Numbered from the stretch's first letter, positions 32,626 through 41,956 are shown. The stretch is DNA of 43,246 bases from an uncultured Veillonella sp. (GCF_900545795.1 NZ_URAR01000016.1:1-43246); one strand, 5' to 3'. Notes: generated from the sequence alone by a model not told the origin. Numbers and translations are program-made.

Positions 32626-32660
32626 AAAACGCTTAGTATGTGAATACTAGGCGTTTTGTT
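32626..32660 (+). terminator. Terminator after the membrane-anchored pair
   Basis: Stem AAAACGC-TAGTAT / ATACTA-GCGTTTT with one T:G pair and a GTGA loop, followed by GTTGT rather than a clean T-run. Confidence 0.75.
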
Positions 32661-32675
32661 GTAGCGGGAGGAGGT

Positions 32676-32894
32676 ATGAAGATGAAAAGTAAGTAGGATA
32701 TTAAAACTAATAAGTTAGACAATATTATTAACAATACCTCTAAAAATATAACCGAAGACAGTATTGATGAATGGCTACTCGAAGAAGCTTTGCAACGATT
32801 AGAGAATTTTGATGAGAGTAAATTAGTTAGTCAATAAGAAGTGGATGAAATATTTGGATTTACACAGGATGATATTGAGGGGGATGTGGAGTGA
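32676..32894 (+). pseudogene. Remnant of a type II antitoxin-like gene with two in-frame stops
   Basis: After GGAGGAGG, an ATG at 32676 opens a frame broken by TAG at 32694 and TAA at 32835 but otherwise protein-like for 72 codons: ITEDSIDEWLLEEALQRLEN, FDESKLVSQ-(stop)-EVDEIFGFTQDD, ending GDVE and TGA. The acidic, helical character and length resemble RelB/DinJ-like antitoxins. The stop overlaps a GTG (32891) reading VTEYPIVS, like the first residues of a RelE/ParE toxin, but that frame ends after about 20 codons. I read the pair as a decayed toxin-antitoxin module at the left edge of the restriction-modification island. Confidence 0.6.
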
Positions 32895-32992
32895 CAGAGT
32901 ATCCAATAGTATCTATGATTAATTGTTTTATTAATGATATAATTATATGTTAAAATAAGAACAAATAACGTGTTGAATAGTGGGGCAAAACA

Positions 32993-34933
32993 ATGATTAA
33001 AGATAATATTTTGTACAATAAGGGTGTAAGACCTAATACAGCATTTTCTGAAGAATTGAGGAAACTTTTACCAGCGTTTTATGTAGGCTATGAAGAAGAT
33101 GAAAATGGCAATGTGATTAATAAAGGATATTTTGATACTCAAAAATTTCTAGATGCTCTTAGAGAACAAAATGTAGATGAAATAAAAAATGGTTATCATT
33201 TAGATTTTGTAGGCAAGAATTACGCTAAGCGGCAGGCTGGCGAACAATCACTTACAGTGATTACTCCTGACAAAAATCATAATGAAGTAATAGAGAATAA
33301 AAAAAGTAAAAACTTATTATTTTCAGGTGATAATCTTGACGTATTACGTCATTTGCAAAATAACTATGAGAACAGTATCGATATTATATATATTGATCCG
33401 CCTTATAATACAGGCAGTGATGGATTTATATATCCTGATGAGTTTGAATATACTGATGTCCAATTACAAACTATGTTTAATCTAACTGAGGGTGAGTTAG
33501 CACGGTTAAAATCGATTCAGGGAAAAGCAACTCATAGTGCATGGTTAACATTTATGTATCCACGATTGTACTTAGCTAAGAAACTACTTAAAGATACCGG
33601 AGTTATTTTTGTATCTATTGATGACCATGAAGATGGTAATTTGCGCCTACTAATGGATGAAATATTTGGTGAAGATGGATTTTTGTCGCAAATTATATGG
33701 GAGCGAGCATATTCACCGGTAAATCTGAAGAAACATTTTTCGACTAGTCATGATTATATCCTCTGTTATGCTAAAAATATTAATTTAGCAGTATGTAATG
33801 GATTACCAAGAAGTGAAGAGGCTAATGATAGATATAGTAATCCTGATAATGATTCTAGAGGTGTGTGGCAATCAAGTGATCTTTCCGTTGGCCCTGCGAA
33901 TGAAGCTAATATTTATGAAATTATTACACCCAGTGGAAGAGTCGTCTTACCACCGAGTGGCTATTCATGGCGGTTAGATGAAAAAACATTTGAAAAATAT
34001 GTAGTGGATAACAGAATTTGGTTTGGTAAAGATGGAAATGGCGTGCCACGTATAAAGCGTTTTTTAAGCGAGGTTAAGGAAGGTATTACGCCGATGACTA
34101 TCTGGAAACATAGTGAAGTTGGTCATTCTCAAGATGCTACAAAGTATTTGAAAGATTTGTTTGATGGAAAAGCATATTTTGATTATCCGAAACCAGTGCC
34201 GTTAATAAAGCGTTGTTTAGAGTTATATGGCGATTCTAATTCTGTTATAATGGACTTTTTTGCTGGTTCGGGAACAACGGCTGAAGCTGTGATGCAGTTA
34301 AATACAGAAGACAAAGGAAATCGCCAATATATTTTGGTACAATTTCCAGAAAAAATAAAAGAAAGTTCTGTAGCCTATAAAGATGGCTATCAGACTATTG
34401 ATGAAATTACACAAGCTCGCTTAGATAAGACTAAATCGAAAATTATCGATGGGGGGGGGGCAACCGCAGTTGGCTGCCTAGATTTGGGCTATCAACATTA
34501 TTATGTAATGCCGCTTAAAGATAATTTAATTGAAAAGATTGAATTTGAGTCTGCTGGAGATAAACTATTTGGCGATGATATGGTAACTCCTTTTTCTAGT
34601 AAGGCTTTGGGCATAAAGGGCGATGCTACAGGATGGGATACAATTTTAAGAACCTATTTAGTTAAAGATGGATATAAGTTTGATGTAGAGATAGAGTATA
34701 AGAATTTCGGTAGTGTTAAAGTGCCTTATGTAAATAAACAAAGGTTATATCTTTTGACGGAAGAATGGAATACCTTAGAAACAAAAGCTTTAGTTAATCA
34801 ATTAGGTTGTAATAAAATTGCTGTTCAATCTATCGTGATATATGGTCATACATTAGCAGGGGAGACATTTAGAGAGTTAGAGGTAGCATTAAAACAGTTA
34901 GATTGTTCTATAAATCTTATTACTCGTTATTAA
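32993..34933 (+). CDS. mod: Type III restriction-modification methyltransferase, mod1, with poly-G tract
   Basis: 646-residue Mod subunit that recognises the target and methylates adenine (N6) using S-adenosylmethionine. Beta-class order: catalytic motif IV IYIDPPYNTGSDGFIYPD (about 130-147), SIDDHEDGNLRLLMDEIFG, the target-recognition region (about 235-385, from WERAYSPVNLKKHF to SEVKEGITPMTIWK), then AdoMet motif I MDFFAGSGTTAEAV (about 421). A run of ten G at 34451-34460 encodes GGG at about residue 487 and is in frame here. Gain or loss of one G stops translation within about 25 codons, removing ~150 C-terminal residues. First gene of a mod-mod-mod-res operon; weak ribosome site, AT-rich upstream. 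Confidence 0.94.
   Translation: MIKDNILYNKGVRPNTAFSEELRKLLPAFYVGYEEDENGNVINKGYFDTQKFLDALREQNVDEIKNGYHLDFVGKNYAKRQAGEQSLTVITPDKNHNEVIENKKSKNLLFSGDNLDVLRHLQNNYENSIDIIYIDPPYNTGSDGFIYPDEFEYTDVQLQTMFNLTEGELARLKSIQGKATHSAWLTFMYPRLYLAKKLLKDTGVIFVSIDDHEDGNLRLLMDEIFGEDGFLSQIIWERAYSPVNLKKHFSTSHDYILCYAKNINLAVCNGLPRSEEANDRYSNPDNDSRGVWQSSDLSVGPANEANIYEIITPSGRVVLPPSGYSWRLDEKTFEKYVVDNRIWFGKDGNGVPRIKRFLSEVKEGITPMTIWKHSEVGHSQDATKYLKDLFDGKAYFDYPKPVPLIKRCLELYGDSNSVIMDFFAGSGTTAEAVMQLNTEDKGNRQYILVQFPEKIKESSVAYKDGYQTIDEITQARLDKTKSKIIDGGGATAVGCLDLGYQHYYVMPLKDNLIEKIEFESAGDKLFGDDMVTPFSSKALGIKGDATGWDTILRTYLVKDGYKFDVEIEYKNFGSVKVPYVNKQRLYLLTEEWNTLETKALVNQLGCNKIAVQSIVIYGHTLAGETFRELEVALKQLDCSINLITRY
34451..34460 (+). repeat. 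Poly-G(10) tract inside mod1
   Basis: Ten uninterrupted G in a gene of low GC content. Slippage by one base in either direction shifts the frame: with nine G a TAG follows after about seven codons, with eleven a TAA after about twenty. This is a contingency-type tract. Confidence 0.92.
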
Positions 34934-34957
34934 CAAGAATTAAAAAAGGATTATTTT

Positions 34958-36901
34958 ATGTTACGAGATGCAATTGAAAAAAATAAAAAGATTGAATCTA
35001 ATACAGCTTTTTTAGAAGAATTAAGAAAGAAACTTCCAGCTTTTTTTAAGCCAGAGAAGATTGATGAACATGGAACTATTATTGAAGAAGCAAGCTTTGA
35101 TTTAACTAAATTTCAAAATGAATTGCAAAGAAATAATATTCATGAATTTATAGACGGATATCAGCTTGATTTTATAGGTAAAAATTATGCTAAAAAGCAG
35201 GCTGGAGAGGCGTCTGTTACAGTTATTTGTCCTGATATGACTCATAACAATAAAAAGGAAAATCAGCATAGTAAAAATTTATTTTTTACAGGGGATAATC
35301 TTGAAGTATTGCGTCACTTACAAAATAACTATGAAAATAGTGTAGATGTTATATATATAGATCCTCCTTATAATACGGGGAGTGATGGTTTTATATATCC
35401 AGATACATTTGAGTATACTGATGAAAAGTTACAAGCCATGTTTGATTTGAATGAGAGTGAATTAGCACGATTAAAGTCAATTCAAGGTAAAGCGACGCAT
35501 AGTGCATGGTTAACATTTATGTATCCTCGATTGTATTTAGCTAAAAAACTACTTAAAGATACAGGTGTTATTTTTGTTTCAATTGATGACCATGAAGATG
35601 GGAATTTACGACTATTAATGGATGAAATCTTTGGTGAAGATGGATTTTTGACTCAAATTATATGGGAGCGTGCATATGCTCCAGTAAATTTGAAGAAGCA
35701 TTTTTCTACCAGTCATGATTACATCCTTTGTTATGCTAAAAATATTAATTTAGCAGTATGTAATGGTCTTCCAAGAAGTGAAGCTGCTAATGATAGATAT
35801 AGTAATCCCGATAATGATCCGAGAGGTGTATGGAAGGCGGACAATTTATCTGTGGGGCCTGCAATTGAGTCTAATATTTATGAGATTGTTACACCAAGTG
35901 GAAGAAGAGTTATGCCGCCAAGTGGATATTCATGGAGATTGAATAAAGAAACATATAAAGAATATGTAAGCGACAATAGAATTTGGTTTGGTGTGCATGG
36001 TGGAAATGTTCCAGCACTAAAACGATTTCTAACAGAGGTTAAGCAAGGCATTACACCTATGACTGTTTGGAAGTATACTGATGTGGGGCATTCGCAAGAT
36101 GCTACAAAGTATTTGAAAGATTTATTTGACGGAAAGGCATATTTTGATTACCCAAAACCAGTAGAGTTAATAAAACGTTGCTTGCAGTTATATGGAAATT
36201 CAAATTCTGTTATAATGGATTTCTTTGCTGGTTCTGGTACAACAGCTGAAGCTGTGATGCAGTTAAATGCAGAAGATGAAGGGAATCGCCAATATATTTT
36301 AGTTCAGTTGCCAGAAAAAACTAAAGTTGACTCTGCAGCTTATAAAGATGGATATAAAACGATTGATGAAATTACACAAGCCCGCTTAGATAAGAGTAAA
36401 TCGAAAATTATTGATAGGTCGGAGGGGGCCGCGGTTGGTTGCGTAGACTTGAATTATCAACACTATTATGTTGTGCCGCCTAGGACTCAAATATTAGAGT
36501 CTTTAGAGCTTGATGAAATTAGCGAAAAGTTGTTTGGTGATGAAAATCTTGTAACACCTTTTTCTAGTTCTGAGTTAGGTGTTAAAGGGGAAGCAACTGG
36601 TTGGGATACAATATTATGGACTAATCTAGTTAAAGATGGATATTCTTTTGATACAAAAATTGAATATAAAGAATTTAATATGGTTAAAGTTCCTTATATT
36701 AATAAGCAAAGATTATATTTATTTACAGAAGATTGGGGAACAGAAGAAACTAAATCTTTAATTAATCAATTAGGATGTAATAACATTGTTGTTCAGTCTA
36801 TTGTAGTGTATGGACATACATTGGCAGGAGAAGCATACAGAGAATTAGAAACTGCTTTGAAGCAATTAGACCTGTCTGTTAATTTGATAACGAGATATTA
36901 A
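34958..36901 (+). CDS. mod: Type III restriction-modification methyltransferase, mod2
   Basis: 647 residues and closely similar to mod1 along its whole length, including IYIDPPYNTGSDGFIYPD and MDFFAGSGTTAEAV. The target-recognition region is also very close to that of mod1 (shared WERAY-PVNLKKHFSTSHD, NGLPRSE-ANDRYSNPDND) with scattered changes, so the two may recognise the same or a related sequence. At the position of the poly-G tract it has AGGTCGGAGGGGG (36416-36428), an interrupted tract encoding RSEG that should slip little. It starts 24 nt after mod1 with AAAAAAGGA as ribosome site. Confidence 0.94.
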   Translation: MLRDAIEKNKKIESNTAFLEELRKKLPAFFKPEKIDEHGTIIEEASFDLTKFQNELQRNNIHEFIDGYQLDFIGKNYAKKQAGEASVTVICPDMTHNNKKENQHSKNLFFTGDNLEVLRHLQNNYENSVDVIYIDPPYNTGSDGFIYPDTFEYTDEKLQAMFDLNESELARLKSIQGKATHSAWLTFMYPRLYLAKKLLKDTGVIFVSIDDHEDGNLRLLMDEIFGEDGFLTQIIWERAYAPVNLKKHFSTSHDYILCYAKNINLAVCNGLPRSEAANDRYSNPDNDPRGVWKADNLSVGPAIESNIYEIVTPSGRRVMPPSGYSWRLNKETYKEYVSDNRIWFGVHGGNVPALKRFLTEVKQGITPMTVWKYTDVGHSQDATKYLKDLFDGKAYFDYPKPVELIKRCLQLYGNSNSVIMDFFAGSGTTAEAVMQLNAEDEGNRQYILVQLPEKTKVDSAAYKDGYKTIDEITQARLDKSKSKIIDRSEGAAVGCVDLNYQHYYVVPPRTQILESLELDEISEKLFGDENLVTPFSSSELGVKGEATGWDTILWTNLVKDGYSFDTKIEYKEFNMVKVPYINKQRLYLFTEDWGTEETKSLINQLGCNNIVVQSIVVYGHTLAGEAYRELETALKQLDLSVNLITRY

Positions 36902-36927
36902 TACTGTATGGTATAAAAGGTTGACTT

Positions 36928-38943
36928 ATGATACGAGATAATATGGAAAAAAATAAAGAGGTTAAATCGAATACAGCATTTTTAAAAGAGCTAAAAGAAA
37001 AATTACCTCAATTTTTCACAGCAGACAAATTAGATGAAGAAGGAAATATAGTAGAAGCAGGAACATTTGATTTAGAAAAATTGAAAAATGCTTTAAAAGA
37101 AAACAATATTAATGAGTTAACTAGCGGCTACCAACTTGATTTTATTGGTAAAAATTATGCAAGAAAGCAAGCCGGGGAATATTCGACGACAGTGATTGTT
37201 CCTGATAATGTACATAATCAGAAAGCGGAGAATAAAGATAGTAAAAATTTATTTTTTACTGGTGATAATTTAGAAGTACTTCGGCATTTACAAAATAACT
37301 ATGAAAATAGTATAGACTGTATATATATAGATCCACCGTATAATACAGGATCAGATGGCTTTGTTTATCCGGATAAATTTGAATATAGTGATGAACAGTT
37401 ACAAGCAATGTTCAATTTGAATGAGAATGAATTAGCTAGATTAAAATCAATTCAAGGAAAAGCAACTCATAGTGCTTGGCTTACCTTTATGTATCCGAGA
37501 TTATATTTAGCTAAAAAGCTACTCAAAGATACGGGGGTAATATTTGTTTCTATTGATGATAATGAGCAAGCAAATCTTAAATTATTGATGGATGAGATAT
37601 TAGGAGAATCAAATTTTGTTGCTAAGTTTGATTGGCGTAAAAAAACGGGTGCTAATGATGCAAAAGATATAGCTGTAATTACGGAATCGATATATTTATA
37701 TACTAAAAATTATGAAATAGCTTTTACTAATAAAATTTGGGGGAGAAATGAAGCAGCTATAAAAACATCAAGGTATAATCAAGTTGATGAGTTTACAGAA
37801 ACCCGGGGCAAATTTTATTATGATACATTAGATCGAGGAGGATTAAATTATTCTGACTCTATGAATTATCCTATAGAGGCTCCAGATGGTGGTATTATTT
37901 ATCCAAATGGAAGATCAGAGTTTGAAAATGATGGTTGGATTTGGAAGTGGGGAAAAGAAAAGGTCAATTGGGGACTAAAAAATAAATTTTTAGAATTTGT
38001 TGAGTCGAATAAGAGTAAAGGGTCTAAATATACTATTAAATATAAAGTTTATCAAAATGTTGATAATGATGGAAATATACGAGAACGTAGAGGGCAAGCA
38101 TACTCTAATTTAATTCTAGACCCTATTAATCAAAGTGGAAGTCAAGATATTTTTTCTTTATTTAAGATTAGTGGATTATTTTCTAATCCTAAACCTGTTA
38201 AGTTGATTAAGTATTTACTAAATATTATAGATAGAAAAGATTTGGTAGTTTTAGATTTTTTTGCAGGTTCTGCTTCAACTGCAGATGCAGTATTGCAATT
38301 AAATGATAAAGACAATGGTGATAGACAATTTATTTTAGTACAAATACCAGAATTAACCAGGATTGACTCCATTGCATATAAAGAAGGATATAAGTCAATT
38401 GATAAAATTGCTTATGAGCGAATTAAGAAAAGCATATCGAAAATAATCGATTCGGGGGGGGGTACCACCAACAATGTCGATATGGACTTAGGGTTTAAGC
38501 ATTATCGAGTGGTATCAGTAAATCAAAATGTTCTCGATAAAATAGAATTTAATGAAGCAGAGTCAAGCTTGTTTGCTACTGATTTTGTAACGCCATTTTC
38601 TAGTGAAAAGTTAGGTGTTGAGGGGAATGCAACTGGTCTTGATACGATTTTATGGACATATCTAGTAAGGGATGGCTATAAATTTGATGTAGAAGTAAAA
38701 TGGATAGATATATCTGATATAAAAATTCCATATGTAAATAATCAAAGGATATACATTTTAACGAATAGTGATGCGTGGAAATCAGAACATACAAAAGAAT
38801 TAGTAAATTTAATTGGAACTAATCAGATAGCAGTACAAACAATCGTAGTTTATGGACATTCTTTTACATTAGAAAGTCAAACAGAGTTACAAGTAGCATT
38901 AAAGCAACTTGATAATAAAATAAATTTGGATATTAGATATTAA
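36928..38943 (+). CDS. mod: Type III restriction-modification methyltransferase, mod3, distinct target region and poly-G tract
   Basis: 671 residues. N-terminal third and C-terminal part match mod1/mod2 (IYIDPPYNTGSDGFVYPD; motif I LDFFAGSASTADAV), but the central target-recognition region, from FDWRKKTGANDAKD (about 235) to NPKPVKLIKYLLN (about 420), is unrelated to theirs and somewhat longer. A different recognition sequence is therefore expected. A run of nine G at 38454-38462 (in frame, encoding SGGG at about residue 509) marks the same site as in mod1. Slippage leads to early stop. It lies 26 nt after mod2 and 12 nt before res. Confidence 0.94.
   Translation: MIRDNMEKNKEVKSNTAFLKELKEKLPQFFTADKLDEEGNIVEAGTFDLEKLKNALKENNINELTSGYQLDFIGKNYARKQAGEYSTTVIVPDNVHNQKAENKDSKNLFFTGDNLEVLRHLQNNYENSIDCIYIDPPYNTGSDGFVYPDKFEYSDEQLQAMFNLNENELARLKSIQGKATHSAWLTFMYPRLYLAKKLLKDTGVIFVSIDDNEQANLKLLMDEILGESNFVAKFDWRKKTGANDAKDIAVITESIYLYTKNYEIAFTNKIWGRNEAAIKTSRYNQVDEFTETRGKFYYDTLDRGGLNYSDSMNYPIEAPDGGIIYPNGRSEFENDGWIWKWGKEKVNWGLKNKFLEFVESNKSKGSKYTIKYKVYQNVDNDGNIRERRGQAYSNLILDPINQSGSQDIFSLFKISGLFSNPKPVKLIKYLLNIIDRKDLVVLDFFAGSASTADAVLQLNDKDNGDRQFILVQIPELTRIDSIAYKEGYKSIDKIAYERIKKSISKIIDSGGGTTNNVDMDLGFKHYRVVSVNQNVLDKIEFNEAESSLFATDFVTPFSSEKLGVEGNATGLDTILWTYLVRDGYKFDVEVKWIDISDIKIPYVNNQRIYILTNSDAWKSEHTKELVNLIGTNQIAVQTIVVYGHSFTLESQTELQVALKQLDNKINLDIRY
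38454..38462 (+). repeat. Poly-G(9) tract inside mod3
   Basis: Nine uninterrupted G following GATTC. One G more or one less brings a stop within about 20 codons. It is located at the position equivalent to the mod1 tract. Confidence 0.92.
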
Positions 38944-38955
38944 AAGGGGCTTGTT

Positions 38956-41886
38956 ATGAGAATATTGTTAGAAGAGTTGGATCATCAAAAACAAGCATTA
39001 AAAGCAATAATAGATAATTTTGTAGGCTTGGAAGAAAATCAGAGTAAATCAAATTCATTAATGTATAGTAATCCATTAATAAAAAAGTCTAGAGAATTAG
39101 AAGCTAATATTGACATAAAAATGGAAACGGGCACAGGAAAAACTTATGTAGGTGTTCGTGCTATGTACGAATTACACAAACAGTATGGCTTGTTTAAATT
39201 TATTGTTGTGGTGCCTAGTCCTGCAATTAAAGAAGGCTGGAAAAATTTTATTCAAGCTGATTATGCTAAGCAGCATTTTAGTCAGTATTATGAAAATACT
39301 AGAATTAATTTATCAGTCATTAACTCTGGTGACTTTAATAGTAAGAAGGGCTATATGCCTGCTCATTTAGTTGATTTTTTAGAAGGCTCAAAATTAAATA
39401 GTAATACAATACATGTACTTCTTATTAATGATAAAATGCTTTTATCAAAAAATATAAAAGGTGTTAGTACGAGCGGAAAAAATAAAGGTCAAGGCTTGTT
39501 TAATCAAACGGTATTGTCTGGATATGACAAGCCTATAGAAGCTTTGCAGGCAATAAAACCAGTTGTAATAATTGATGAACCACATCGTTTTTCAAGTGGG
39601 AATGAAAATTATAAAGCTATATTAGGATTAAATCCGCAAATGATTATTCGGTTTGGTGCGACGTTTCCTGAAAAAACTGAAGGTAAAGGACGTAATAAAA
39701 TAGTTACAAAAGATTATTATAGAGCTATGCCGCAATATGATTTGAATGCAATTTGCTCTTTTAATCAGGGATTGGTAAAAGGGATTGATATTTATTATCC
39801 TAAAGTTACAGAAGAGGCTGCTAAGCATAAATATATTGTTGACTCTTGTTCAGCCAAAAAATTAGTTCTTAAGTTTAGCAATACTTTATTTGAATATGGA
39901 GTAGGTGATGAATTACCTTTTGATGGGAATGTTACATATGAAGGTGCAAAATTATTATCGACTGGTCTAGAGATAGAAAAGGGAATGGCTTTTATACCAG
40001 CGACAATGAGTAGCTCGTATCAAGAGTTGATTTTAAGAGATGCAATAGAGAAGCATTTTATTGCAGAAATTAAGAATTTTATGCGAGATAATACCACTAA
40101 GCCTAAGGTAAAAACATTGTCATTGATTTTTATTGACTCTATAAAATCATATCGTGATGAAGATGGTTGGTTAAAAACTATCTTTGAAAAACTATTAACT
40201 GAGAAAGTGGAAACGCTTATAGCGGAATATTCAAAAAAGACATCTGTTCGTGAACAAGAATATTTAAGCTTTTTAAGAGCTACATTAGCACAATTAAAAG
40301 AAAATGTTCATGCAGGATATTTTAGCGAAGATCGTGGTAGTGGTGATGAAGCGATTCAAGCTGAAGTAGATGATATTTTACGTAATAAAGAGAAGCTTTT
40401 ATCCTTTAAGGATGAAAAGGGAAATTGGGAAACACGTCGTTTCCTATTCTCTAAATGGACATTACGTGAAGGCTGGGATAACCCTAATGTATTTGTGATT
40501 GCCAAATTAAGGACATCTGGCAGTGAAAATTCTAAAATACAAGAAGTTGGTCGTGGCTTAAGACTTCCTGTTGATGAAAATGGTCATCGTTTATTACAAA
40601 CTGAATTAGATAGTCGATTAAGTTTCCTAATTGGCTATGATGAAAAGGATTTTGTACAGAAATTAATATCTCAAGTTAATAGTGATGTTAATGTACAACT
40701 TAATGAAATTACATTAACAGAAGACTTGATTAATCATATATTATCTGTAGATACGTCATTAACGAAGGATAGTTTGTTAGAAAAATTGGATGATGCTAAT
40801 ATTATTAATCGAAGTAATGATTTTAAAGAAGGTGGCTTTGATAAATTAGTTTCAATGTTTCCAGCTGTTTTTAAAGACTCTAGAGTTGGGAAAGAACATA
40901 TTACGGACGGTGGTTTAAAAACAAAGGATAGGGTTAAATTAAGAAAGTCTAACTGGAATCAGATGCGAGATTTATGGCAAGCGTTTTCTAATCGATATAT
41001 GATTAAGTTTGATCGTTTGAATGAAACAGAATTAAAAGAATTAATTGACGCTTGCATGAATAATGATGATAATTTTACTTTGAAAAAGGTAGAATTCAAT
41101 AAGGAGAGCGTTGTTTATACAAAAAAAGAACAGAAAATGGGGGTCCAAGAATCTAATTACTCTTTAGAATATGGACAAACAATTTTGCCAGGAATGGTGT
41201 ATGGTGAATTTGTTATAAAATTGGCTCGATTAACGAGATTAAAACCAGTACAGATTCATAGAAGTTTATATAGTACCATTAAAAATAAGTATAAGAGTGA
41301 TACTCGATACTTAAATGAAGATACATTAAACAATTTGAGTCGAGACTTTAAATCTAAATTTGAAGAAAAATATGAACAATATTATCATTATGAAAAATTA
41401 GATTTTCAAGCTAATACGTCTATTTATGATACATCTAAGCAAGATTTTAAAGAAGATATTCTCGCTACAGCATTGGGGGTATATGAAGATGATAGTGTTG
41501 GTGAAAACAGCAGATATTTATATGAAACACCACCAATTAGATATGACTCTTCAGATCCAGAACAAATTTTGTTGAAGAGGGATTATGAGTCTAATGTAAT
41601 TACTTTTGGTAAATTGCCTAAACGTGCTATTCAAGTTCCTAAATATATGGGGGGAACAACAACACCAGATTTTATATATGTGGTAGAAAATGCAAATAAA
41701 CAAAAGGTATATTTACTTGTTGAAACAAAGGCCGAAGGTAGTGGAAAGCGAGAGTCTGATGCTCAGATTTTAAAAATTCAACGTAAATTTTTTGAGAAGT
41801 TAAAAAATCAAGGAATTGAATATAAAGAAGCAACTTCGGCGCAAGAAGTATATTCACTTTTAAATAAAATTGCATCAAGTAAATAG
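38956..41886 (+). CDS. res: Type III restriction enzyme, Res subunit (helicase-nuclease)
   Basis: 976 residues. Superfamily 2 ATPase motor: motif I METGTGKTYVGVRAMYEL (about 55-72), motif Ia IVVVPSPAIKEGW, motif II VIIDEPHRFSS (DEPH box, about 203), FGATFPE (motif III), later RFLFSKWTLREGWDNPNVF and QEVGRGLRLPVDENG (motifs V-VI). The C-terminal endonuclease of the PD-(D/E)xK type shows TPDFIYVV and VYLLVETKAEG (about 905-930). Type III Res acts only with Mod and cuts between two head-to-head sites after ATP hydrolysis. Last gene of the operon, intact, with GGGG-rich ribosome site 12 nt after mod3. It is the sole Res for three Mods in this window. Confidence 0.95.
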   Translation: MRILLEELDHQKQALKAIIDNFVGLEENQSKSNSLMYSNPLIKKSRELEANIDIKMETGTGKTYVGVRAMYELHKQYGLFKFIVVVPSPAIKEGWKNFIQADYAKQHFSQYYENTRINLSVINSGDFNSKKGYMPAHLVDFLEGSKLNSNTIHVLLINDKMLLSKNIKGVSTSGKNKGQGLFNQTVLSGYDKPIEALQAIKPVVIIDEPHRFSSGNENYKAILGLNPQMIIRFGATFPEKTEGKGRNKIVTKDYYRAMPQYDLNAICSFNQGLVKGIDIYYPKVTEEAAKHKYIVDSCSAKKLVLKFSNTLFEYGVGDELPFDGNVTYEGAKLLSTGLEIEKGMAFIPATMSSSYQELILRDAIEKHFIAEIKNFMRDNTTKPKVKTLSLIFIDSIKSYRDEDGWLKTIFEKLLTEKVETLIAEYSKKTSVREQEYLSFLRATLAQLKENVHAGYFSEDRGSGDEAIQAEVDDILRNKEKLLSFKDEKGNWETRRFLFSKWTLREGWDNPNVFVIAKLRTSGSENSKIQEVGRGLRLPVDENGHRLLQTELDSRLSFLIGYDEKDFVQKLISQVNSDVNVQLNEITLTEDLINHILSVDTSLTKDSLLEKLDDANIINRSNDFKEGGFDKLVSMFPAVFKDSRVGKEHITDGGLKTKDRVKLRKSNWNQMRDLWQAFSNRYMIKFDRLNETELKELIDACMNNDDNFTLKKVEFNKESVVYTKKEQKMGVQESNYSLEYGQTILPGMVYGEFVIKLARLTRLKPVQIHRSLYSTIKNKYKSDTRYLNEDTLNNLSRDFKSKFEEKYEQYYHYEKLDFQANTSIYDTSKQDFKEDILATALGVYEDDSVGENSRYLYETPPIRYDSSDPEQILLKRDYESNVITFGKLPKRAIQVPKYMGGTTTPDFIYVVENANKQKVYLLVETKAEGSGKRESDAQILKIQRKFFEKLKNQGIEYKEATSAQEVYSLLNKIASSK

Positions 41887-41956
41887 TGAAAAAAACTAAA
41901 ATTTGACGTAAGAGTTAAATTGTATTAGTAGTTTATAATTTTATGGAGGTCCCCCA

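Noticed and set aside
41903..41939. TTGACG/TATAAT as MerR-gene promoter
   Set aside because: The gap is 25 nt, too long even for MerR-type promoters; the TATAAT alone may be used with another -35.
32600..41950. IS element or integrase at the borders of the RM island
   Set aside because: No transposase, integrase, terminal inverted repeat or target duplication was seen; only the decayed toxin-antitoxin remnant suggests mobility.
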